From a cyanobacterium endosymbiont of Rhopalodia gibberula (GTDB lineage Bacteria; Cyanobacteriota; Cyanobacteriia; Cyanobacteriales; Microcystaceae): DNA of 64,000 bases. Below are positions 28,776 to 38,309 of this stretch, in pieces. Every line of letters begins with the position of its first letter. Within the stretch, counting starts at the first letter, position 1. Where the stretch lies: contig NZ_AP018341.1 of assembly GCF_003574135.1 (NCBI RefSeq), positions 1,897,740 through 1,961,739 on the forward strand, in the 5' to 3' direction. The notes under the pieces were generated by a model, which was given only the letters and a program-made list of their open reading frames with translations, searched no databases and was not told the DNA's origin. The translations under genes and the position numbers were made by a program.

Positions 28776-29066
28776 TAATGCTTCTGATCGACTCATTTTG
28801 TTCAACTCAGTAAAAAGTCAATTAAATATATAACGAGAACCACATTCTTTATATTCAAACGCCTAAATCACCAATTTATCATATAATTTTCGATAGTAAT
28901 TTCCCTAAAAGACTGTTAACTATTAGGAACTGTGCGAGATTTAACCACAATAAGTTAATTTATTTTAGCTTCTAGTCACTCCAATTCGGTCACTAAAAAG
29001 TCAACTCCACATCATCACATCCATTCGAGAAATTATTAGCTGTGACCAAACTATTCATTATTAACT

Positions 29067-29243
29067 CTAATGTTCAACTTCATTAATACGTTCGAACTCC
29101 CAGTGATCTGCATCAATTTCACTGAGTAACGCTTCTAATTTTTGTTTAGCTTCTTCCTTTGAGGTTGCTTTAATGGAAAAGCAAGCACTAATAATTACTT
29201 CATAGAGTTTATCTGGATTAAAGGGTTTAATAATATGTTGCAT
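29067..29243 (-). CDS. Small protein of unknown function, 58 residues
   Basis: MQHIIKPFNPDKLYEVIISA, continuing with a charged helical segment (SKEEAKQKLEALLSEIDA) and ending DHWEFERINEVEH. Composition and codon use are clearly coding, unlike the surrounding A/T-rich DNA, and there is no internal stop. TATAAT on the minus strand at 29265-29270 would place the transcript start about 15 nt before the ATG; there is no visible Shine-Dalgarno sequence. The pattern of strand-helix-helix with two Trp/Phe near the end suggests a small folded domain. I do not recognise the family. Its survival in a 6-kb desert suggests selection. Confidence 0.65.
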   Translation of the reverse strand: MQHIIKPFNPDKLYEVIISACFSIKATSKEEAKQKLEALLSEIDADHWEFERINEVEH

Positions 29244-30438
29244 AAGAGAAAAAAATGGAAAACTATTATAGAGGTTACTTTTTCTATTGTACCCTATAAC
29301 TGGTGATCAACTCTGTTTATTTCAATACTAAATTGAAGAATTTTATATTAATTAATATAAATACATATTGCTAATAAAAGATTATTAGTCAATAGATAAA
29401 TTTAAATAAATGTAAATCAGAGAAGTATTGTTATGAAGGGTAATCACTTAAAAATTAAGTTAACAGAGTTAGAAAAGGAAAACTATTGAGATTAACTCGT
29501 AGCCCAAAAATTTTTTAAAAAACAAGAACAAAAATAGAAATTTTGTATTTAAATACAATTAATTATACAAATAATTTCTATATAAATTTTTAAAAAAATA
29601 GAAATATATAAGGTCTTTCTACTTCTTGAAAAAACCTTGTATAGACATTAATTGATAATTACCTAATACCTCAAAAAAAGAGCACGAAGTAAAATTTACA
29701 TCTTCTAAATAAGATATAAATAAAAAATAGAAGTAAATATAATAATTAAATTTTTTTATAGAAAAATATAAACTAAAAAATAAATTTAAAAATAATTTTT
29801 TTAAAAAATAAAGAGAGCATAAAATTTTAATAAAACAGGTTTGAATCCATAAATGATAATAATCATTGACTATCAATAATTAGAATATTGTAAATTAATT
29901 TACGATTTAAAAAAAATAAAACTGACTAAATATTATAGTAACTTAAGGATTAAGTAAAAGTTTTCATTATGTTTGATCAATAGATAGTCTGAAAAAGAGA
30001 AGTTTCCTAAAAAAATCTGTAGAGAAATAGATCTAGCTAAAAAAATACAGCAAAGATAAAGGAATAGAAACGGTAATTGTTCATGATAATGACTAAGTGC
30101 ATACAAGTAGTTTAGTTAAAGCCCAATTAAAACAACAAAAATTAAAATCGTTATATCTATATTTACTGGTATTTTCTAGTCTAGAACTAAATTAAATAGA
30201 AGAGAGACAACATTAAATTTTATTTTATAAAGTCGCTAAAAATACATTTAAAAACCAATCTGATTTAGCTAACATATTCCAATGAAGTTTTGATTAAAGT
30301 AGTTGCTATAAAAATATAAAATTGAAACAATTCTAGTTATTTACTACTTGATTATTAACTAATTGTTAAAAAATTAGCCTGCTTACGCAGGTTTAATCTG
30401 TATATTTGAACTTTTCAAAATGTTGACTAATAATTTGC
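29244..30438. other. AT-rich stretch with IS630 relic
   Basis: 1.2 kb. Apart from the transposase relic at 30061-30286, nothing is recognisable. An 85-codon frame on the minus strand at 29619-29876 is a Phe/Leu/Tyr/Lys run produced by A/T-rich DNA and is not called. Confidence 0.55.
30061..30286 (+). pseudogene. IS630-type transposase relic (copy 2)
   Basis: In one frame: GIETVIVHDND*VHTSSLVK, then AQLKQQKLKSLYLYLLVF, SSLELN*IEERQH, and FKNQSDLANIFQ and a stop. It keeps the DNxxxH and SxELNxIE catalytic motifs of IS630/Tc1 transposases, with three internal stops. The N-terminal two thirds and the ends of the element are not visible. DNA similarity to 1896-2053 marks a common origin. Confidence 0.6.
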
Positions 30439-30792
30439 TTACCAAGGTACACCAGGAATAGTAATTCCTTCAGCCGCAGCACGGAAAGACTCAGCCGCTT
30501 CGCTATAATCGATGGAGAGAACTTCAACCACATTATTATGAGGGCAAGGAAAATTATCTAAGTTTCTAGGGTTGTTACTTCTGTAAGTTGAATTGCTTCG
30601 ATTCCAGCCTGCATTGCAGTTTTAACTTCTTGAATATCTCCGCAAGGTACATTTAAGATAAAACGTACGCTTCCGTCTCTAATCTGACCCATGATGATAA
30701 TCAGAGCTGCTTTTACCATGGCATCAGCTGCAGCGACAATTCTTGGAAAACCCTTTGTGTCGATTAATTCCACGGCAGAATTGTAATGGCAT
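30439..30792 (-). pseudogene. ccmK4: Dead carboxysome shell protein CcmK4
   Basis: The minus strand reads MPLQ, one inserted base, then AVELIDTKGFPRIVAAADAM, a segment with RDGSVRFILNVPCGDIQEVK and TAMQAGIEAIQLTEVTTLET, then TAG where Trp is expected, a one-base deletion, and finally IIPCPHNNVVEVLSIDYSEA and a tail ending GITIPGVPW and TAA. This is a whole BMC-domain protein of the CcmK4 type (about 114 residues) with three independent lesions: insertion, nonsense and deletion. It once formed hexamers of the carboxysome shell. The preserved similarity suggests recent loss. The relic of ccmK3 lies just upstream, as in free-living relatives. Confidence 0.85.
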
Positions 30793-30921
30793 AAATTTTA
30801 AGTCTTCCAAAATCTCAATGGTTAATCGATGAGAATTCTCGATAGCTCTAAACTATAAGTAGAAACAGTCAATTCTTAACCATCAATAATGATATAAATT
30901 AAAAATATTCGGAGCAAAATT

Positions 30922-31160
30922 TCAGACCAAAAATTCTTCTACCTCCTCAGTGTGGTCAAGAATTAAAACAGTCAGGAGACTTTCTGCAGGGTTGGGAAAA
31001 ATATAGTGACTCACTACATGTCCTCCATAAGATACTTCTGCTGTTAAAAAAAATACTTATTCGAGTCCATCCAGTAAATTTAGGTTGTCAGTAGGTAATT
31101 TTACAATCATAGTCAGGCAACGTGAATATCCTGACGCAACAAAATTGTCATTTATATTCT
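30922..31160 (-). pseudogene. ccmK3: Remnant of carboxysome shell protein CcmK3
   Basis: The last 38 codons (31038 down to 30922) read EVSYGGHVVSHYIFPNPAES and then LLTVLILDHTEEVEEFLV with a TGA. This matches the CcmK3 C-terminus, which has a GGEIVSHYIVPNPPENVLAV type sequence. Upstream, to about 31160, only broken traces such as DNFVASGYSR and NLNLLDGLE remain, in several frames. The order ccmK3 then ccmK4 on one strand with a 129-bp gap is that of the satellite ccmK3-ccmK4 locus of beta-cyanobacteria. Confidence 0.7.
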
Positions 31161-32675
31161 AATACCATGAATATGGTAACATACATTTTTGTGCAATTCA
31201 AGTTAGTAAAATTTAAACTATATTTTTAAATAAGTAAAAAATAATAGATTCTATATAAAAAGTTTGCTTTTAATCTTCAAGATAGATTGATCGTTGGAAA
31301 GCTAGTTAACAACTATAATTGATAGAAAAATTATTAATTTTAAGACCAACTTTTTAAAATAGATAGTTTAAAAAAATATAAAAATATAATGATAGATCAT
31401 GGAAAAACTATAAGCTTAATAATTAAGTAGCCTGTTACCAGGAATCAATAATTATGAGAAATCAAAAGCTCTATTAGCTTTAATTTTAAAATTATTGTAA
31501 ATATTCTCTTAGGTAGATTTTATAAAAAATAAACTATCATTGTTATCTTAATTTCAAATATATATTAATACTGAAGATTATATAAAAACACCAGAAAATA
31601 TCAACCAAAAACTAAGAAAAATAGCCTTATAATATTCCTAAATTTCTAACTTATATTTATAGTCACATAATTTTTTCTATTATAAAAAATAAGATTAAAT
31701 TCTTGAATAGTAAATTCAACATACGATTTTGTTAATACTTACTATTTACAAAAAAAAGTATTAACATAAATATTGTTAATATTGTTTGATGACAACAGTT
31801 ATTATTTTAAACTAAGTAGTTTTTCAGATAAAAGTTAATTTCTTTTGAAGGTAACTTGCGAACAATAAATAGTTTTTAATATAAATAAACACAAGTAAAA
31901 TTATTAATATTAGTCTATTTAAGTTAGGTAATCTACCGCCGATACTTTTAAAAAAAAGCAATTGATGTTAAATTGATCTGAGCAATGTCTGTTTAAGAGA
32001 TATCATAAAAGATCGAAATTAGGATAGATAATTTACTAAAAAATAAGCTAGATCTGAGCATAAAAAATAATTAAATTCGCCTTATCTTACTTAATTTAAA
32101 TATCTTTATTTGTTTTATATACCTTAAAAGAATAAATCATAAAAAAATTATACTTTCTATAAATTTTTTATGATTAGTTTTGAATAAACGCAATTACTAT
32201 GATTAAGATCGCCTGTAAATTGCTTGAAATTTTTAACTTTTAAGCATTTCGCTGTTGTGGCAACGTTGAAAACTTTAATGTATGCTAGAAAAGCTAAAGC
32301 AATTGCTGTAGTAATAAAATCAAAAGATGTTTTGCTGATTCTTGATTACAAAAAACCCTATCACTTTGCCAGACTACTTGACCAGACTACTTGATTTGAA
32401 AGTCATTAGAAACAGTGGGAAGCAGCTGCGGGGGAAGCGCAAGAGAGTTATCTCCAAAATTGAACTATTGATATCGGCATTGTCGAAAGCAGATCTTCGC
32501 ATTGATGAGAAAACCTTAAAAGAAACTTTGCAGTTGTCAGTAGAAAATTGATTCATCAAATCTTCATTAAATCCTTGACAAATACAAGATAAGCCTGCTG
32601 AAAGATGAGTTAAACTAACAAATGCGCCCCTATAAATCAGCAATATCATCGAAAGCTAGTTAAGGAACACAATTT
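31161..32675. other. AT-rich stretch between the ccmK relic and tldD
   Basis: 1.5 kb. Mostly A/T-rich with no signals. From about 32250 to 32560 the composition becomes coding-like; besides the frame at 32342-32551, an overlapping frame from about 32254 to 32395 reads VVATLKTLMYARKAKAIAVV and ILDYKKPYHFARLLDQTT before a stop, so a frameshifted gene is possible. Confidence 0.45.
32342..32551 (+). CDS. Uncertain 69-codon frame upstream of tldD
   Basis: Starts at TTG (32342). It contains DYLTRLLDLKVIRNSGKQLR, GKRKRVISKIELLISALSKA and ends DLRIDEKTLKETLQLSVEN. The middle (GGGAAGCAGCTGCGGGGGAAGC) is GC-richer than the surroundings and codes for a basic stretch then an amphipathic helix, unlike random A/T frames. 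No family recognised, no good ribosome site, and an overlapping coding-like frame upstream suggests it may be the end of a frameshifted gene. Confidence 0.3.
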   Translation: MITKNPITLPDYLTRLLDLKVIRNSGKQLRGKRKRVISKIELLISALSKADLRIDEKTLKETLQLSVEN

Positions 32676-34145
32676 ATGGCACCCACCCCATTAACGTCTA
32701 AAGAACTCTCCGACCTGACATATCATTCTAGCAGAGATCACTTTGACCAAAGCTGGCAGGACCCCTTATCTACTTTACTAGGCTTGGGACGGGCAGCAGG
32801 AGCAGATTTTGTTGAATTTTTTCTCGAACGGGTAAACTATATCAGTTGTTTAGCTGAACAAGACACCGTCACGAGTCTATCCCCTCGTCTCTCCACAGGG
32901 GCTGGTATCCGTATGTTTCGAGGTAAAGAAGATTGTTATGTCAGCACTAATGACATCTCTTTTACCGGGCTAAAAGCTGCCTTAGAAAAAGCATTATCTA
33001 TTTTAGAGTTAACCTTTCCTTCCCCTAACGCTTACATTCCTGAAATTAACCTAGAAATGATGCGAGACTACGCAAAAATAAAAGATAAGGAGTTTTGGTT
33101 AGATAACTGTAGTTCCATGGCAGAAATGGGAGATCTTCTTTTGTCAGCTAACGCCAAACTAGGACAAAAAGCCAATCATGTCCAATCTCGTCGGGTTATG
33201 TATTTTCGTGACTGGCAGGAAATCTTAGTTGCCGCCAGTGACGGAGTTTTCGCTAGAGATATTCGTCTGACGCAATCTGTGGGCAATTCACTATTATGTT
33301 CTGATGGGGAACATCGTGCCTCTATGGGTAAACGGTTTGGCAATACCAGTGATCCTAATTTCCTACGGGAGTGGGACTACGAAACTGCCGCCGAAGAAGT
33401 GGCTGAATCTGCGGGTAAAATGCTCTATGCGGATTATGTAGAATCAGGTAATTATCCTATTATTATGGCTAATCAGTTTGGTGGGGTCATTTTCCACGAA
33501 GCCTGCGGACATTTGTTAGAAACTACCCAAATTGAACATAAAACTACTCCTTTTATGGAGAAAAAAGGTGAAAAGATTGCCCACGAAAGCTTAACTGCTT
33601 GGGATGAGGGATTATCCGATCAGGAGTTTGGAACCTTGGACATTGACGATGAAGGAATGCCCACACAACGCACCTTATTAATTGAAAACGGCATTTTAAA
33701 AAACTTTATAGCTGATCGTACCGGATCAGTCCGTACCGGACATCCTCGTACAGGAAGTGGTCGTCGTCAAAGTTATGCCTATGCTGCAGCCTCACGGATG
33801 CGGAATACTTATATTGCCCCTGGTGATTATTCTATTGATAATCTGTTTGCGTCAGTTGATAAAGGAATTTATTGTAAGCAAATGGGGGGAGGAAGTGTTG
33901 GACCTACTAGTGAGTTTAACTTTTCCGTTTCTGAAGCTTATCTGATTGAAAAGGGAAAAGTGACCAAACCCCTCAAAGGTGCAACTTTAATTGGAACCGC
34001 CAAAGATATTATGACGGAGATTTCCATGTGTTCCCAAGACTTAGGGTTAGCTCCTGGCTTCTGTGGTTCTGTCAGTGGAAGCATCTACGTTACCGTGGGA
34101 CAACCCCATTTAAAAGTTGACAAAATTACTGTTGGGGGACGATAA
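32676..34145 (+). CDS. tldD: TldD/PmbA-family metalloprotease TldD
   Basis: 489 residues, normal length. TldD and TldE/PmbA together form a zinc protease that degrades unfolded small peptides; the pair is known for microcin B17 maturation and CcdA antitoxin turnover in E. coli. The active-site HEACGH (residues 274-279) matches HExxxH, and later conserved blocks [36 protein letters not shown] and [16 protein letters not shown] are present. Start [20 protein letters not shown]. No pmbA/tldE lies in the window. A weak hairpin (34171-34209, 7-bp stem) follows the stop. Confidence 0.92.
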   Translation: MAPTPLTSKELSDLTYHSSRDHFDQSWQDPLSTLLGLGRAAGADFVEFFLERVNYISCLAEQDTVTSLSPRLSTGAGIRMFRGKEDCYVSTNDISFTGLKAALEKALSILELTFPSPNAYIPEINLEMMRDYAKIKDKEFWLDNCSSMAEMGDLLLSANAKLGQKANHVQSRRVMYFRDWQEILVAASDGVFARDIRLTQSVGNSLLCSDGEHRASMGKRFGNTSDPNFLREWDYETAAEEVAESAGKMLYADYVESGNYPIIMANQFGGVIFHEACGHLLETTQIEHKTTPFMEKKGEKIAHESLTAWDEGLSDQEFGTLDIDDEGMPTQRTLLIENGILKNFIADRTGSVRTGHPRTGSGRRQSYAYAAASRMRNTYIAPGDYSIDNLFASVDKGIYCKQMGGGSVGPTSEFNFSVSEAYLIEKGKVTKPLKGATLIGTAKDIMTEISMCSQDLGLAPGFCGSVSGSIYVTVGQPHLKVDKITVGGR

Positions 34146-34651
34146 GTTAAAACATTATTAATTAAGTGACTGGGGATTTTAAATAGAAAAAATATAATCT
34201 TTATCCCCATTTATCTTCTAAATTTTAGATATTTGGTTACCTATAAAATAATCAGAGGTCGATACAAAATAATAAATAATTAGGGCATAGTGAAAGTAAC
34301 TCAAAGTTTAGTAATAGATAAAAATGTATTCCTTGCTAAGGAACTATTCAAATATAGAAACAGTAACTTAGATTAAGTAGATGAGAAGTTTGAAATAAAG
34401 TGAGATCAGGTCAAACAAACCACACAAAGATTTCACTGATAAATTAAGATACAGCAGATTAAACTTGAATAAAATATAAAAAGTCTAGAGACATAATAGA
34501 AAAGTCAGATGATTAAGGTAGACAGGATTAGCAAACAGTTAAGTATGCAATAATTTATCAATCTTTCGGTTGCCGTCAGCTTTATTTAAGTCCCGGGAAT
34601 GAGAGCCGCTAATTTTTTTTTGAATTTTCTTTGCTAGTTTTTAGAATGTAA
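34146..34651. other. Gap between tldD and hypF
   Basis: 0.5 kb. A weak inverted repeat TGGGGAT/ATCCCCA at 34171-34177 and 34203-34209 could end tldD transcription. A GC-richer patch at 34566-34612 of unknown meaning lies in the hypF leader. Confidence 0.4.
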
Positions 34652-36961
34652 ATGATTAAACAACGATTAAAATTGCTAATATTTGGGACAGTTCAAGGAG
34701 TAGGATTTCGCCCTTTTATTTATCGATTAGCCACAGAATTGAATCTTACAGGATGGGTTTATAATTCTTCGTCAGGGGTATCTATTGAAGTAGAAGGAGA
34801 ATCCAAGATACTAAAAGAATTTTTATCAAGAATACAAACAGAAAAGCCACCGCGATCACACATTCAATCAATAAAAACCACTTATTTAGATTATATCGGG
34901 TACACCACCTTTGACATTCATCACAGCGTCAGTGGAGAAAAAAATGCCATTATTCCAGCTGATTTAGCCACCTGTCCTGACTGTTTACGAGATATTTTTG
35001 ACCTCCAAAATCGACGATATGGCTATCCTTTCACTAACTGCACTAATTGCGGTCCGCGTTATACCATCATTGAAACTTTACCTTATGATCGTCCTCAAAC
35101 TACCATGAAAGAGTTTTCTATGTGTTCTGAGTGTCGACAGGAATATGAAAACCCTCATGATCGTAGATTTCACGCTCAACCGAATGCATGTCCCTGTTGT
35201 GGTCCTCAATTAGCTCTTTGGGATAAACAAGGAAATAGTATAGCTATTCAAGATTCAGCCCTTAAAATTGCAGTAAATTCTATAAAAGAAGGAAAAATCA
35301 TAGCAGTTAAAGGGTTAGGAGGATTCCATCTAATGACTGATGGAAGTAACCCTGATGCTATTAGGCAACTACGACAGCGCAAAGTCCGCCCGCAAAAACC
35401 CTTTGCTTTAATGTATCCATCTCTTGAGTTAATTAAACACCATTGTCAGGTTAGTCCTCTAGAAGAAGAATTATTAACCTCTCCTGAATCTCCTATTGTT
35501 TTACTCAAACGTAGATCGGATTGTATCAACTTATGGGAGTCTATCGCTCCGAATAATCCCTATTGGGGAGTTATGTTACCCTATACTCCTTTACATCATT
35601 TGTTACTTTTAAATCTAAAATTTCCTTTAGTTGCCACCAGTGGGAACATCTCCGATGAGTCCATCTGTATTGATGAAGGCGAAGTAATAGAAAGACTAGG
35701 ACATATTGCAGATGTATTTTTAGTCCACAATCGTCCTATTCTAAGACCTGTAGATGATTCTGTAGTTCGCGTTATGGCAGGGCGAGAAATAGTCTTCCGT
35801 CGCGCAAGAGGATATACACCTTTTCCCATTATTCTGGAGTTAGAAAGCAAAAGGCAAAATACAGAAGTTGAACATTCACCTCCATCCATCTCCCTTCTAG
35901 CAACCGGCAGTCAGTTAAAAAACACGGTAGCTATTTTACGTGGTAATCAAGTCTTTATTAGTCAACATGTTGGAGATTTAAGTAAATGTCAAGCTTTAAG
36001 TGCATTTTATCAGGCGATAGATAGTTTAAAAAGACTGTATGATTTTGAACCTGAAATTATCGCTTGTGATGCACATCCGGATTACTTTTCAAGTCAATTT
36101 GCTCAGTCCCAAGGTTTTCCAGTAGTCAAGGTCCAACATCATTATGCTCATGTTCTCTCCTGTATAGCAGAAAATGGAATTACTGCACCTGTTTTAGGAG
36201 TTGCTTGGGATGGCACAGGCTATGGAGAAGATGGTACTATCTGGGGGGGAGAGTTTTTGTTAATTACTGATAATAGTTACCAACGAGTTGCTCATTTTCG
36301 ACCTTTTAAATTGCCTGGAGGACATCGGGCAGTTAAAGAACCGAGGCGTATTGCTTTAGGCATACTTTATGAAGTTTTTGGGTCTTTTGATGGCTTAGAA
36401 ATATTTCCATCATTCAAAGATTTTTCTAATCAAGAATTAAAATTAATTCAGCAGATGTTATCTCATAATTTGAATGCTCCGCTAACTTCAAGTGTGGGAC
36501 GGCTTTTTGATGGGGTGGCTTCTATTTTGGGTATTTGTCAACAGACTAGTTTTGAGGGGCAAGGAGCGATGGATTTAGAATACAGAGCCATCAATTATAA
36601 AACAGATAAAATCTATCCCTATGAAATATTAGGAGACGATTTCCCTTTAATTGTTGATTGGCAACTAATTATAAAGGGAATTTTAGACGATCTTTTAGTG
36701 CATTCCTCTATTGAAGAAATTTCATCTAAATTTCAGAATACCCTAGTTGAGATAATAATTGAAATCTCTCAAATTATCTCAGAAAAAAAAGTTATTTTAA
36801 CAGGGGGATGTTTTCAAAATAAATATTTAACTGAACAAGCAATCAGTCGATTAAATCAAGAACAGTTAATTCCTGTATGGCATCGAAAAGTGCCTCCAAA
36901 TGATGGTGGAATTGCTTTAGGACAAATTATTGCAGGGATAAGGCGAACACTAAACCAATAA
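34652..36961 (+). CDS. hypF: HypF, carbamoyltransferase for NiFe-hydrogenase maturation
   Basis: 769 residues, full length. Uses carbamoyl phosphate and ATP to load a carbamoyl group onto HypE, the source of the CN ligands of the NiFe centre. Domains in order: acylphosphatase (residues 5-90, GTVQGVGFRPFIYRLA); two zinc-finger motifs (CPDCLRDIFD to CTNCGPRYT; CSECRQEYENPHDRRFHAQP then NACPCCGP); YrdC-like nucleotide-binding (about 200-385, VKGLGGFHLMTDG and LVATSGNISDE); Kae1-like C-terminal domain (VQHHYAHVLSCIAENG, AWDGTGYGEDGTIWGGEF, LTGGCFQNKYL). All catalytic motifs look intact. hypC follows 1.1 kb downstream; no structural hydrogenase gene is present here. Implies an active uptake hydrogenase, as expected with nitrogen fixation. 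Confidence 0.96.
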   Translation: MIKQRLKLLIFGTVQGVGFRPFIYRLATELNLTGWVYNSSSGVSIEVEGESKILKEFLSRIQTEKPPRSHIQSIKTTYLDYIGYTTFDIHHSVSGEKNAIIPADLATCPDCLRDIFDLQNRRYGYPFTNCTNCGPRYTIIETLPYDRPQTTMKEFSMCSECRQEYENPHDRRFHAQPNACPCCGPQLALWDKQGNSIAIQDSALKIAVNSIKEGKIIAVKGLGGFHLMTDGSNPDAIRQLRQRKVRPQKPFALMYPSLELIKHHCQVSPLEEELLTSPESPIVLLKRRSDCINLWESIAPNNPYWGVMLPYTPLHHLLLLNLKFPLVATSGNISDESICIDEGEVIERLGHIADVFLVHNRPILRPVDDSVVRVMAGREIVFRRARGYTPFPIILELESKRQNTEVEHSPPSISLLATGSQLKNTVAILRGNQVFISQHVGDLSKCQALSAFYQAIDSLKRLYDFEPEIIACDAHPDYFSSQFAQSQGFPVVKVQHHYAHVLSCIAENGITAPVLGVAWDGTGYGEDGTIWGGEFLLITDNSYQRVAHFRPFKLPGGHRAVKEPRRIALGILYEVFGSFDGLEIFPSFKDFSNQELKLIQQMLSHNLNAPLTSSVGRLFDGVASILGICQQTSFEGQGAMDLEYRAINYKTDKIYPYEILGDDFPLIVDWQLIIKGILDDLLVHSSIEEISSKFQNTLVEIIIEISQIISEKKVILTGGCFQNKYLTEQAISRLNQEQLIPVWHRKVPPNDGGIALGQIIAGIRRTLNQ

Positions 36962-38054
36962 AATCCAATGTTGGCTAACATTTTTTTAGAAATAATTAAC
37001 GAGGAATTGTTACTTTCTTATTGTGTTGCCATAATTGACTTAACCTAATATGGTTTGTACGAAATTAATATAAATAATTTGGCAAATAAAATAGACTAAA
37101 AATACACCGCCATAACTGCCAATAAAGAAACGTAAGCAAATTCTATAAAACCTTCTTAGATACCGAGTTCTTCAGAAACTTTCGAAGTGGTTAGTAGGGT
37201 TTCAGTAAGTTGAGTAATCCCCACAAAAGCGTATATAGATAAAAAAATTGTCAAAATAGCTACTATACTTAACAATAGCTGATAACGTTATTTTACTAAC
37301 TATCTCAGTGTTCCGCAAAAGACCTAGCAAAGCAAAAGAGACATAGAGGAAATAACCGTAGCCAATTTTAACCCAAGACAGTTAGAAGATAATCCTTAGC
37401 GATAGGCACGTATGTTTCTGATAAACGTGACGGAAAACCCTCAAGAATTACCTTAAGAATTAAGGGGAATGGCAAGGTTGCTAACTTGGGAGTCTCCGCC
37501 ATGCCAACTGCGTCCATTCTCATGTCAATACTTCACTTCGATGTAAGTCGTTAAACTTTCCTGAAGTATATTCAATGTACCGCTCTCTTTAAACTTCTTT
37601 ACTTTAATTGTTCTATTGAGCTAAGATTAATAGTAACGTTTTTTATGTTATGATGCTAACCGTTACTGGACAATCATGGTGTTATACTCATAGATTAGTA
37701 AATGCAGAACAAGATGCAAGTTACATGTTCCTCCCCAGTTACTTACTTGCCCGTGGTTTTGGTTCCCATGTCTGCTGCTCTTGTCTTTGTAGTGATAAGA
37801 CTTTTATTCATCTGAGTTGAAAACGAAGCATAGTTTCATCTTTATCTATTTTTTTATTGATGATTTCTTCTTATTAAGAGAAAAATTGATAGCTTGGTTA
37901 AAAACTAAAAAAAAGTTAGCGGACTGTACTCGCCAACAGTTTTCTATGAAAAAATAAAGGTTTACCTTATAAGGAGATTTTAACAGTTTAGAGACAGAGC
38001 AATTTTATTTCTAAAGTCTGTTAGTGGGTAGTTTTTTTTGGAGGACGAGATAAG
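36962..38054. other. hypF-hypC gap with an antisense pseudogene
   Basis: 1.1 kb. Minus-strand pseudogene at about 37081-37502 (separate entry). On the plus strand a short frame at 37651-37817 (MMLTVTGQSWCYTHRLVNAE) has no recognisable family. GGAGG at 38040-38044 serves as the hypC ribosome site. Confidence 0.5.
37081..37502 (-). pseudogene. Decayed multi-span membrane protein
   Basis: Fragments follow one another on the minus strand: MAETPKLATLPFPLILKVIL and EGFPSRLSETYVPIAKDYLL (44 codons, stop), then in a shifted frame IGYGYFLYVSFALLGLLRNT, then LSIVAILTIFLSIYAFVGIT and TETLLTTSKVSEELGI (stop), and EGFIEFAYVSLLAVMAVYF. At least two frameshifts and three stops separate pieces that together would be a protein of about 140 residues with three membrane spans. 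I do not recognise the family. It lies antisense inside the hyp locus. Confidence 0.5.
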
Positions 38055-38309
38055 ATGTGTTTAGCTGTTCCAGGGAAAGTTATCAGTATCATTGGTGATG
38101 AACCTTTGATGAAAAAAGGAAGAGTAAGTTTTGGTGGAATCATTAAAGAAGTTAGCTTAGCTTATGTTCCTAATGTTGAAGTAGGTAATTATGTGATTGT
38201 TCATGTAGGATTTGCTCTCAGTATTTTGGATGAGGAAGCTGCGCAAAAAAGTTTAGCTGAATTTAAAGAAATGGAGACAATTTTACAGTCAGACAGCAAT
38301 AAGTTATGA
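38055..38309 (+). CDS. hypC: HypC/HybG family hydrogenase maturation chaperone
   Basis: 84 residues, normal length. Starts with the essential MCLAVPGKV; Cys2 binds the iron of the Fe(CN)2CO group and the hydrogenase large subunit precursor during HypD-dependent assembly. The RVSFGGIIKEVSLAYVPNVE and VGNYVIVHVGFALSILDEEA blocks are typical. GGAGG lies 10 nt before the ATG. HypD, HypE, HypA and HypB are not in the window. Confidence 0.95.
   Translation: MCLAVPGKVISIIGDEPLMKKGRVSFGGIIKEVSLAYVPNVEVGNYVIVHVGFALSILDEEAAQKSLAEFKEMETILQSDSNKL

Larger units (their letters stand above)
26376..29066. other. Gene desert between hpnH and a small gene
   Basis: 2.7 kb, extremely AT-rich. Only short coding traces: for example MLLSEVAANMFNITKQVNTQ on the plus strand near 26860, family unknown. 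Two long hairpins (27917-27965 and 28727-28772) are the only strong structures. Confidence 0.55.

Noticed and set aside
29619-29876. 85-codon frame on the minus strand
   Set aside because: Phe/Tyr/Leu/Lys-rich run expected from A/T-rich DNA; not a convincing membrane protein, no start signals.
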